DNA of 13,420 nt from Phycisphaeraceae bacterium (lineage in GTDB: Bacteria > Planctomycetota > Phycisphaerae > Phycisphaerales > UBA1924): assembly GCA_009827205.1 (NCBI GenBank), contig WUAK01000046.1, forward strand, positions 1 through 13,420, written 5' to 3'. Position 1 is the first letter of the stretch, and every line of letters starts with the position of its first letter. The translations under genes were made by a program, and so were the position numbers. The notes beneath the pieces are model-generated. The model was not told the origin of the DNA and made no database searches. It saw only the letters and a list, made by a program, of their open reading frames with translations. Below, piece after piece: positions 6,121-11,963 of the stretch.

Positions 6121-7095
6121 TCAAGCCGCCTGCTGCGTTGGCTGCGAAGGCTGCTGGATCATGTTTCCAGACTGGATATCGGTCGCGATGACTTGGTTCC
6201 TGCCGCCCTTCTTGGCACGGTAGAGCGTCTTGTCCGTGTCATCGAGCCACTTCTCCGGCGCGATCTCAACGGTCTGTTCTGTCCCGGTCACACCAATCGA
6301 TACAGTGATTTTACGCTCGGGGTGCGCGGGCCAGTGCATCTCGCTCAGCTCCTGCCTGATGCGCTCACACACACCAGCAGCGTCAGCAGGCGAAGTCTCG
6401 GGCATGATCAGAGCAAACTCTTCGCCGCCGTACCTGCAAGCGATGTCGGTGACTCGGCACACGCGCTTCACAAGCTTCGCAAAGCTCTGGAGCACTGCGT
6501 CACCCGCGGGGTGACCGTAGGTATCGTTGATCGACTTGAAGTGGTCCAGGTCAAACAGCGCGACGCTCAGTGACTTGCCGTGTCGGTTGTTGTCCGCGAT
6601 GCACTCGTTCCAGCGTGCATCGAAATGGGCACGGTTCCAGAGCCCTGTGAGCCCATCGATATGCGCGAGTCTGCCGAGCATTTCAACGAGATCAGACATC
6701 CGCAGCGCGGCCCGCAGACGCACGCGCAGCTCCATCAAATCGAAGGGTTTGGTGACGTAGTCCACAGCACCCAGATCGAACGCGACAACCTTGTCGGCGG
6801 GGCTGTGCAGACCAGAAAGAACGATGACCGGGATGTCACGGGATGAGGTGGTTTCCTTGAGCTGCCTGAGCACCTCAAACCCATCGAGATCGGGCATATC
6901 GAGGTCGAGCAGAATAAGACTCGGTGCTTCCTGCTCGGCCATCGCTAGGCCGGTGGCGCCATCGAGTGCCGAAAGCAGCGTGATGTTCTCTTGGCGCAGC
7001 CTCGCCTGGAGAAGACGATGCACGTCCTCGGAGTCATCGATGACAAGGACGCTGTGGCGCCTCTCATCTGATTCGTTGGCTTGGGTGCTTGGCAT
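6121..7095 (-). CDS. Response regulator with GGDEF diguanylate cyclase output (REC-GGDEF)
   Basis: The 324 aa cytosolic protein makes cyclic di-GMP from two GTP when its receiver is activated. The REC domain occupies about 15-130: acidic pair D20-D21, phospho-acceptor D64 in I-L-L-D-L-D-M-P, S94 in V-L-S-G, and K116 in V-T-K-P-F. The GGDEF domain occupies about 140-305: D-G-L-T-G-L-W-N-R, F-D-L-D-H-F-K-S-I-N-D-T-Y-G-H and an intact active site G-G-E-E-F at 223-227. An inhibitory I-site R-x-x-D (R214-D217) lies exactly five residues before it, so product inhibition is expected. A short Gln/Pro-rich tail (310-324) is non-conserved in appearance. The arrangement is like WspR: one receiver directly joined to GGDEF. 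The HPt gene lies 63 bp upstream on the same strand with no terminator between, suggesting an operon and a phosphotransfer partner. Confidence 0.95.
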   Translation of the reverse strand: MPSTQANESDERRHSVLVIDDSEDVHRLLQARLRQENITLLSALDGATGLAMAEQEAPSLILLDLDMPDLDGFEVLRQLKETTSSRDIPVIVLSGLHSPADKVVAFDLGAVDYVTKPFDLMELRVRLRAALRMSDLVEMLGRLAHIDGLTGLWNRAHFDARWNECIADNNRHGKSLSVALFDLDHFKSINDTYGHPAGDAVLQSFAKLVKRVCRVTDIACRYGGEEFALIMPETSPADAAGVCERIRQELSEMHWPAHPERKITVSIGVTGTEQTVEIAPEKWLDDTDKTLYRAKKGGRNQVIATDIQSGNMIQQPSQPTQQAA

Positions 7096-7158
7096 GAAGA
7101 AGCTGTCTCTCTCAAGAAGTGTGCTTGAAACGAACGAAAGCCATCCAGTCTTCTATCT

Positions 7159-7485
7159 TCAGGCAGCCATCCGGCCGCACACATCGAGCAATGCAGAGAA
7201 AGGCTCTGCCGCCTGGTCGAGACCGCCTTCACCGAGATTGAGAAGGGTCTGCTCGAGTTCTCCTGCCAGAGTTGTCAGGATCGGGAACCCGTAACCTCCG
7301 CCAGAACCCTTGAGTTGGTGTGCCAGGCGGATCAGTTGTTCACGCTCCCCCTGCTCGTACGCAGCAGTCATCTTTTCAACACGCAATGCCATCTTGTTGA
7401 TGTACTCAAGCACAAGATCCTGCATATCAGGGTCGTCAGCAAACTCGCTTCTGATGCTCGTCTGGTTATCTGAAAGATCTGCCAT
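7159..7485 (-). CDS. HPt-domain histidine phosphotransfer protein
   Basis: The stand-alone HPt protein is 108 aa, a normal size for a four-helix phosphotransfer domain. The phospho-accepting histidine is H56 in L-A-H-Q-L-K-G-S-G-G-G-Y-G-F, a textbook HPt motif (H-x-L-K-G-s). Flanking helices are visible at about 20-45 and 68-85. It passes phosphoryl groups between a hybrid kinase receiver and a terminal receiver; the REC-GGDEF protein encoded 63 bp downstream is the obvious candidate partner. I chose the ATG at 7485 (M-A-D-L-S-D) because AGGGGG lies about 5-6 bases upstream; the frame extends to 7530 but with no better site. No histidine kinase is encoded in the window. Confidence 0.92.
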   Translation of the reverse strand: MADLSDNQTSIRSEFADDPDMQDLVLEYINKMALRVEKMTAAYEQGEREQLIRLAHQLKGSGGGYGFPILTTLAGELEQTLLNLGEGGLDQAAEPFSALLDVCGRMAA

Positions 7486-7607
7486 GATCACCCCCTGACC
7501 GGTGCAAACACTGGCCGCATTCGGAATCAACCTCGTCTAGCTCTCGAGGCCAACCCCGACGGCGTCCACATGCCGTCTACATCACAACATGTCGGAATCA
7601 GGGGAAC

Positions 7608-7626
7608 GGGGCTTCATCGAAACCCC
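7608..7626. other. GC-rich hairpin in 233 bp spacer between protease and HPt genes
   Basis: GGGGCTTC and GAAACCCC pair as an 8 bp stem (one G-T wobble on one strand) around a 3-base loop. No T run follows on either strand, so it is not a convincing intrinsic terminator. A second smaller inverted repeat, GACGGC...GCCGTC, lies at 7558-7577. The spacer must contain the protease 3' end and the HPt promoter, but no clear -35/-10 was seen. Confidence 0.25.
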
Positions 7627-7718
7627 CTAATTACCGCACACCGAATCGACGCAGCACCCACCCAAAGCGGTGTCACACGCATAAAGGGCATACGACTTAA
7701 CAGGTCACGATTGTGTTA

Positions 7719-9263
7719 TCAGCTGCAGCCTTCGTTGAAGTTGGACATGAAGGCCGTGAAATCGGTCGGTTCGATCCTGCCGTTACCGTTCTGGTCAGCT
7801 TCAGGCAGTTCAGCCAGATACGCGTTGATCCAAGCTGAGAAGTCCGAAAACTCGACTCTCCCGTTCAGGTTGACGTCGGCAACACAGACTCTGATGCCCA
7901 TCGCTACCCCAACAGCGCGGTACGCGTTCACCCGGCCGTAACCGAATGAGATATCGAACCCAAAGTTGCCAAGATCTTCCGATGAATCAGTGATAATCGT
8001 GCGAACCTGATCCGGCGAAAGAGCCGGATCTGCAGAGAGCACAAGCGCAGCGACCCCACCGACCAGCGGGCAAGAAGCAGAAGTCCCCGACTCAAAGGAG
8101 TACGTGGGCTGCCCCAGGCTGTGCCAGGTAGAGATGATATCAACGCCCGGCGCAGCAACCGTCACCTCGGGCCCGTATGTCGAGAACGAGGCCAGTTGAT
8201 CCTGGTTGTCTGTCGCGGCTACGGCGATCGTCTCAGGATACTTCGCCGGGTACTTCACACCCTCTGACCCCGAATTGCCAGTCGATGCGCAGATCACAAC
8301 ACCACGGTCATGCGCGTACTGCATCGCTGCTTGCATCAAATCGCTGCCGTTGTCCAGACCGAAGCTGATCACGGCGACACGTGCGCCGTTGTCGGCGGCC
8401 CAGATCAGCCCCTCGCTCATCCAGAGATCACTCGTGAAACCGAGGATGTTGGCGATCTTCACAGGCATGATCGGCGAACCCCAGCTCATGCCGGTCATAC
8501 CGGTGCCGTTGTTCGATTGTGCGGCAGCGATCCCAGCGACGTGCGTACCGTGGGAGTTGTAGGTGTCATCCGCGTCACTCGAGCTGCCCTGCCCAGTCGA
8601 GTTGTAGCCGTCGACGAGCTTATGAAAGAGGTCCGGATGTTCGTGGCTCACGCCTGAGTCGAGCACCGCGATCACAACCTGCCCCGCACCCGCGTTCAAG
8701 TTCCACGCCTCGAACGCATCAACATCGGAATCCACAGTGCCCTCTACACCCTCAATAGTCTGACCGAGGTTGTGCAGGCTGTACTGCGTCGGGAATCCGG
8801 GATCATTTGGTCCGTCCTGATCAGTCTGTGAACCAACAACAACCGGATCTGCTTTGATTACGACGCCGCCTGATGCCTCGAGTACATCTGATGCCTCGAT
8901 TGAGCCCACTGACCCATCGAGGTTTACGAGGTACATCCTCGTCAATCCGAGCGATTCGGCCAGCGCCGGATCACCGAATGAAAAGGGCACGACAGGCCTG
9001 ATGCTCAACGCGCCTGCGCGCTCAAGAGCCGATTCCAGGTTTTGCGCATAGAGCGCACTACCGGTGTCAACCGAACTGGTACTCAGAATCGAGAGCCCAT
9101 CGAACGCGTATCCGCTATCAAGCTCAACTATGAGTGCCTGCTCGTGAAACCCACTATGAACATCAGCCGTAACGATATCTGAATGATTGTGCTGGGCATC
9201 TGCGGTGAAAGCGCACCCGAACAGGCATGCGGAGACCGCCAGTCTCCCCCCGTGAGATCGCAT
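7719..9263 (-). CDS. Secreted S8 subtilisin-like protease with C-terminal GC-type dockerin-like domain
   Basis: The protein is 514 aa. Residues 1-23 are a signal peptide ending A-D-A. Residues about 28-150 are an N-terminal region consistent with a propeptide. The peptidase domain spans about 158-455 with the complete S8 set: D202 in A-V-L-D-S-G-V, H238 in S-H-G-T-H-V-A-G, oxyanion N330 in S-T-G-N-S-G, and nucleophile S395 in S-G-T-S-A-S-C-P. The C-terminus (460-513) holds two 12-residue EF-hand loops, D463-x-N-x-N-G-x-V...D474 and D490-x-N-x-N-G-x-I...D501. Each is followed by F-[ST]-A-[WF], and the whole is bracketed by C460 and a final G-C (C513). This matches the GC-type dockerin tails seen on Phycisphaerae exoproteins, probably Ca-binding and for surface anchoring or assembly. 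The ATG has a strong GAGGAGAGGG upstream. A monocistronic unit is likely. Confidence 0.93.
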   Translation of the reverse strand: MRSHGGRLAVSACLFGCAFTADAQHNHSDIVTADVHSGFHEQALIVELDSGYAFDGLSILSTSSVDTGSALYAQNLESALERAGALSIRPVVPFSFGDPALAESLGLTRMYLVNLDGSVGSIEASDVLEASGGVVIKADPVVVGSQTDQDGPNDPGFPTQYSLHNLGQTIEGVEGTVDSDVDAFEAWNLNAGAGQVVIAVLDSGVSHEHPDLFHKLVDGYNSTGQGSSSDADDTYNSHGTHVAGIAAAQSNNGTGMTGMSWGSPIMPVKIANILGFTSDLWMSEGLIWAADNGARVAVISFGLDNGSDLMQAAMQYAHDRGVVICASTGNSGSEGVKYPAKYPETIAVAATDNQDQLASFSTYGPEVTVAAPGVDIISTWHSLGQPTYSFESGTSASCPLVGGVAALVLSADPALSPDQVRTIITDSSEDLGNFGFDISFGYGRVNAYRAVGVAMGIRVCVADVNLNGRVEFSDFSAWINAYLAELPEADQNGNGRIEPTDFTAFMSNFNEGCS

Positions 9264-9607
9264 GTTTCCCTCTCCTCAGCGGTCGTGGCCGTGACCACAA
9301 CGTGGACTTCAGACTAATAAAGCCATCGTCGTAGAGCCAGCACGTTCCCACACTTTTATGAGGACGTGATGAAATGGGTGCTCTGCACCAATTTTTGTTC
9401 GGATTATGGCCGATGCCGGTATTTGACACCATGCAACCAAAATCGAGGGTTTTTCACATCCTTCGCTCTTTTTAGGGTTGACATGTATGCGGACCCGAGG
9501 CACCCTATTGGAACATGGAGAGGGGCGTTCTGCCCGAGAGAAGAGAATTGGAGAGGCCAGCGAGGGCGACTTAAGAGACCGCTCATGCTCGGCATGGGAG
9601 ATAAGAC
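9264..9607. promoter_or_regulatory. 344 bp divergent spacer with a candidate promoter for the first PEP-CTERM gene
   Basis: The spacer contains the start regions of the protease (minus) and the PEP-CTERM protein (plus). On the plus strand a perfect TTGACA lies at 9478-9483; no good -10 lies 17 bases on (CACCCT), and the nearest plausible element, TATTGG at 9506, is 22 bases away. The stretch before it is AT-rich (9400-9477). A 5 bp hairpin CATGC-TCG-GCATG (9584-9596) abuts the GGGAG ribosome binding site (9596-9600). The frames open across this spacer have no ribosome binding site or protein-like composition, so I see no gene here. Confidence 0.4.
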
Positions 9608-10345
9608 ATGTTCACACTGACCACAAAGGGCGGAGTCGCCGTTGCTGCCGCCGCGCTGCTGGCCGGTTCGGCCTCGGCGGATATCTCGTCCGTCGTCTTC
9701 AGCATCACCGCGACGCTGGACAACGGCAACGGCCCGTCGTACCCGCTTGAGATCGAGCTCGATCCCAACGGTATTGATGGCAACGGCGATTACCAGTGGA
9801 CCCTCGCCAACCCCATCGATGTCAACGATGGCAACGGCCAGAACGTCTTCACGCTCGACGGTGCTGGCGTCACGATCTTCGCTGACCCCTCAGTCGCGTT
9901 GAACTTCAACGTCATCGCTGGCATGCAGAACACCGTCTTTACTGTTGATTCGGCTGTTCTCGGCTTCGCCCCGCTCGCCAACGCGGTCGGTCGTGCGACC
10001 GCTGCAGTTTCGGTTACCGATCTCAACGGCGATGGTGCTAGCTTCACCCCGACCGGTACTGGCGCTTACGGCTCGTACTACAACGGCGGCGGCACGCTCT
10101 TCCAGGAGCTGCTCCCCGGTGCAGTTGTTGCCGCAGCAAACTCGACCGCCACCGCGAGCGATGTCTTCCCCGCAGTTGGCTACCAGAGCATCGGGACCAC
10201 CCTGACCGACATTCAGTCTGACTGGAACTTCACCCTCTCCGCTGGTGACCTTGCCTCGGGCACGAGTGAGTTCGAAGTGATCCCAGCTCCGGCATCCGCC
10301 GTCCTCGGCTTGGCTGCCCTCGCCGGTCTTCGCCGCCGCCGCTAA
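9608..10345 (+). CDS. Exported PEP-CTERM-type sorted protein, paralog 1
   Basis: The protein is 245 aa. Residues 1-24 are a signal peptide (A-A-A-A-L-L-A-G-S-A-S-A cut before D25). The mature region is low in charge, rich in Asn, Gly, Thr, Ala and Val, with beta-like alternation and no Cys, and matches no enzyme family I recognise. The C-terminus (225-245) is tripartite: P-A-P-A-S, a hydrophobic stretch of about 11 residues, then R-R-R-R at the very end. This is the layout of PEP-CTERM signals, which are processed by exosortase and used for export through and attachment to the outer envelope. The region from about 145 to the end aligns by eye with the next gene (shared Y-N-G-G, F-P-A, Q-S-I, L-T-D-I-Q-S, N-F-T-L, A-S-G-T-S). 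The ribosome binding site GGGAG is 7 bases upstream. A strong terminator follows, so it is probably monocistronic. Function unknown; a structural or matrix role is inference. Confidence 0.85.
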   Translation: MFTLTTKGGVAVAAAALLAGSASADISSVVFSITATLDNGNGPSYPLEIELDPNGIDGNGDYQWTLANPIDVNDGNGQNVFTLDGAGVTIFADPSVALNFNVIAGMQNTVFTVDSAVLGFAPLANAVGRATAAVSVTDLNGDGASFTPTGTGAYGSYYNGGGTLFQELLPGAVVAAANSTATASDVFPAVGYQSIGTTLTDIQSDWNFTLSAGDLASGTSEFEVIPAPASAVLGLAALAGLRRRR

Positions 10346-10368
10346 TCACGACAATCCTATCATATCCC

Positions 10369-10402
10369 AAAAATCGCAGCCGACAGGGCTGCGATTTTTT
10401 TT
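10369..10402 (+). terminator. Strong intrinsic terminator after PEP-CTERM paralog 1
   Basis: AAAAATCGCAGCC (10369-10381) and GGCTGCGATTTTT (10387-10399) form a perfect 13 bp stem with a 5-base loop, ending in an eight-T run (10395-10402). It starts 24 bp after the stop codon. It separates the transcripts of the two paralogs. Confidence 0.93.
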
Positions 10403-10435
10403 GCGCAAACCACTGGTATTCTGATGATTGGTGCA

Positions 10436-10464
10436 TTGACATAGCAAGCGCCGAGTCCGATACT
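10436..10464 (+). promoter_or_regulatory. Sigma-70-type promoter for PEP-CTERM paralog 2
   Basis: A perfect -35 TTGACA (10436-10441) is followed after exactly 17 bases by GATACT (10459-10464), a 4/6 match to the -10 consensus. Transcription would begin near 10471, giving a leader of about 70 nt before the ATG at 10541. The upstream paralog's spacer also has a perfect TTGACA, but without a comparably placed -10. Confidence 0.6.
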
Positions 10465-10472
10465 GGTATCGG
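10457..10472. promoter_or_regulatory. 16 bp inverted repeat overlapping the -10 box (candidate operator)
   Basis: CCGATAC-TG-GTATCGG has two perfect 7 bp arms around a 2-base centre and covers the predicted -10 and start-site region of the second PEP-CTERM gene. Such placement is typical of a repressor operator. The core ACTGGTAT also occurs at 10412-10419, exactly 50 bp upstream on the same strand, which could be a second half-site on the same helical face. The regulator is unknown. Confidence 0.4.
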
Positions 10473-10481
10473 AGAGATTAC

Positions 10482-10506
10482 ATCAGGGGTTTCATGGACC
10501 CTTGAT
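10482..10506 (+). other. Hairpin in the 5' leader of PEP-CTERM paralog 2
   Basis: ATCAGGGGT (10482-10490) pairs with ACCCTTGAT (10498-10506), a 9 bp stem with one G-U and a 7-base loop, about 35 nt before the ATG and clear of the ribosome binding site. It lies near the predicted 5' end of the mRNA and could stabilise it. It matches no riboswitch class I recognise. Confidence 0.35.
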
Positions 10507-10540
10507 TGATTGTTAGAGAGCCAGGGAGAGGAGAGACTCC

Positions 10541-11305
10541 ATGCCTCGCGTACTTACTACCGTTGCTGTATCGGCTTTGACTGCTGGCGCTGCCAGCGCT
10601 CAGGTCACCGATCCGCTGATCACCATCTCGGCTTCGAGTGCGCTCGGGTCGGGCTCGGTCAGCTTCTCAAGCGGCGATCTAGGCGCCATCGTTCAGCCAA
10701 ACGGAGGCATCGTGTTCCTCCTGCTGAACGGACCGCTCGCGATCGTTGATCAGAACAACAACAACGTGATCGGCCAAGTCACCCAGTTGTCGGTCGTCAA
10801 CAATGCGGACAACACAGACACCATCGAGTCCGACGCGCTGCAGGCCATCGGGTTTGCCGTATTTGCGGGTGACGCAGACACCACCTTCAATCTGACCGGT
10901 AGCTTCATCAACACGGGTTCGGTCAACAACGCCGAACTTCGTGCAACCGGCGGTGTCACAGTCACAGACAACAACGCCAACGGTGCAACACTCACCGGCG
11001 GCGGCGCAGGCGGTTCGTACTTCAACGCCTCGTACAACGGCGGCACCACATTCGCTGACCTGATCGTTGGCCCGCTCAACGCGGCACCCGCTGGCTCGAA
11101 CTCGAGCTCGCAGGATTTCCCCGCTGCACCGGGCGTCTTCCAGTCGATCGCCAACCCGCTCACCGACATCCAATCGCAGTTCAACTTCACACTCACTGCC
11201 GGTGACTCGGCAAGCGGCACGAGCGGCTACTTCAGCGTTCCTTCACCCGCTTCAGCGACTCTGCTCGCACTCGCTGGCGGTGCTGCCCTTCGCCGCAGGC
11301 GATAA
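10541..11305 (+). CDS. Exported PEP-CTERM-type sorted protein, paralog 2
   Basis: The protein is 254 aa. Residues 1-20 are a signal peptide (cleavage A-A-S-A before Q21). The mature part is Asn/Gly/Thr/Ala-rich, nearly free of Lys and Cys, with frequent N-N-A-D-N and G-G motifs, again without recognisable enzymatic signatures. The sorting signal at 233-254 is P-S-P-A-S, a hydrophobic stretch, then R-R-R-R. It shares with the preceding gene the ordered blocks S-Y-[YF]-N, Y-N-G-G, F-P-A, Q-S-I, L-T-D-I-Q-S, N-F-T-L-[ST]-A-G-D and A-S-G-T-S before the signal, so the pair probably arose by tandem duplication followed by strong divergence in the N-terminal half. A GGAGAGGAG ribosome binding site precedes ATG 10541. 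It has its own promoter and terminator. The open frames on the opposite strand are shadows created by codon bias. Confidence 0.85.
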   Translation: MPRVLTTVAVSALTAGAASAQVTDPLITISASSALGSGSVSFSSGDLGAIVQPNGGIVFLLLNGPLAIVDQNNNNVIGQVTQLSVVNNADNTDTIESDALQAIGFAVFAGDADTTFNLTGSFINTGSVNNAELRATGGVTVTDNNANGATLTGGGAGGSYFNASYNGGTTFADLIVGPLNAAPAGSNSSSQDFPAAPGVFQSIANPLTDIQSQFNFTLTAGDSASGTSGYFSVPSPASATLLALAGGAALRRRR

Positions 11306-11331
11306 AGCAATTTACTAGTTACATCACACAG

Positions 11332-11365
11332 CGCCGGTTCACTTGAGCCGGCGTTGTTCATTTTT
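11332..11365 (+). terminator. Intrinsic terminator after PEP-CTERM paralog 2
   Basis: CGCCGG and CCGGCG (11332-11353) form a 6 bp GC stem that can extend inward by T-G, T-A and C-G pairs to 9 bp with a 4-base loop. It is followed by a T-rich tract ending in five T (TTGTTCATTTTT). It lies between the convergent PEP-CTERM and sixA genes, 26 bp after the stop. Confidence 0.8.
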
Positions 11366-11377
11366 CTGGTGAGTGAA

Positions 11378-11848
11378 TCAGTCACCGTCCATCCGAAGCA
11401 AGTCGCGTAGCGTGCCGGAACCCGGGACGAGCTCGTCGATCTCGATCAACGCGGCAGATCCGGTTCGCAGCTGGATATCGCAGTACCCCACACCTGTGGT
11501 CAAGAGCGAAGCGAGCAGTGACATCATCGGGTTGTGACCCACGAGCAGGAGTCGGCCAGACTCGTGCGACTCTACGAGCGGGAGAACGTCCGAGATCTGA
11601 CTCCCGAGCATGAGTGCCTCGACCTCCTCGACCGGACTGCCAAGCCCCTCTGCCAGCAGGGTCGCGGTCTGGATCGCTCTAGCAGCCCGGCTTGAGAGAA
11701 TCAAAGAGCCTGCGAAACCCGCTTCAGATAGTGTTTCTCCGAGCCAAGAGGCCTGGTTTCGCCCCCGTGTGGTGAGCTCTCGGTCCTCGTCTCTGCCTGA
11801 GAAAGAGTCCCGTTCTGCCTTGCCATGCCTGACAATCACCAGTTCCAT
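11378..11848 (-). CDS. sixA: SixA-type phosphohistidine phosphatase
   Basis: The 156 aa protein matches the small cytosolic SixA branch of the histidine phosphatase superfamily, which removes phosphate from phosphohistidine, classically on HPt domains such as that of ArcB. The catalytic R-H-G lies at 7-9 (H8 nucleophile). T-T-R-G-R (26-30) and S-S-R-A-A-R (52-57; R54) are the phosphate pocket, and the second catalytic His is H105 in L-V-G-H-N-P. The length and C-terminal G-T-L-R-D-L-L end fit SixA rather than the longer phosphoglycerate mutases. No clear Shine-Dalgarno sequence precedes the ATG. It diverges from the secretin-like gene (115 bp spacer) and converges with PEP-CTERM paralog 2. 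An HPt protein is encoded about 4 kb away at 7159-7485, a possible but untested substrate. Confidence 0.87.
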   Translation of the reverse strand: MELVIVRHGKAERDSFSGRDEDRELTTRGRNQASWLGETLSEAGFAGSLILSSRAARAIQTATLLAEGLGSPVEEVEALMLGSQISDVLPLVESHESGRLLLVGHNPMMSLLASLLTTGVGYCDIQLRTGSAALIEIDELVPGSGTLRDLLRMDGD

Positions 11849-11873
11849 CCAGATAGACTACCAAGAGGCATCG

Positions 11874-11900
11874 GGAACTGCCCAGCGATTGCTGCGTCTA
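11874..11900 (+). promoter_or_regulatory. Candidate ECF-sigma-type promoter for the secretin-like gene
   Basis: GGGAACT (11873-11879; core GGAACT 11874-11879) is followed after 16 bases by GTCTA (11896-11900). This resembles the GGAACT...GTC or TC pattern used by sigma-E/AlgU-type extracytoplasmic function sigma factors. Transcription would start near 11907, leaving a leader of about 55 nt before ATG 11964. No housekeeping -35/-10 pair is apparent in this spacer. Confidence 0.35.
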
Positions 11901-11963
11901 TACCGATATGCCCGTAGCTCTCTGATTCACGAGAGCACCAGGATCTGGCACAGGAGACACCCA

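Noticed and set aside
9344..9349. GGGAAC on the minus strand as an ECF promoter for the protease
   Set aside because: No GTC or TC element follows at the expected 15-17 base distance.
9484..9607. Possible c-di-GMP or other riboswitch in the PEP-CTERM leader
   Set aside because: Apart from short hairpins, none of the conserved GEMM or other aptamer core sequences could be found.
9366..9620. 84-codon plus-strand open frame in the spacer before PEP-CTERM paralog 1
   Set aside because: It overlaps the true start in another frame, spans the likely promoter, and has no ribosome binding site or recognisable protein features.
10679..11173. Long open frames on the minus strand inside PEP-CTERM paralog 2 (another at 10750-11220)
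   Set aside because: They mirror the codon pattern of the plus-strand gene, lack a ribosome binding site and show no protein-like features; the plus gene has a signal peptide, sorting signal, promoter and terminator.
11610..11963. N-terminal extension of the secretin-like gene
   Set aside because: It runs antisense through sixA, and the clear ribosome binding site and signal peptide are at 11964.
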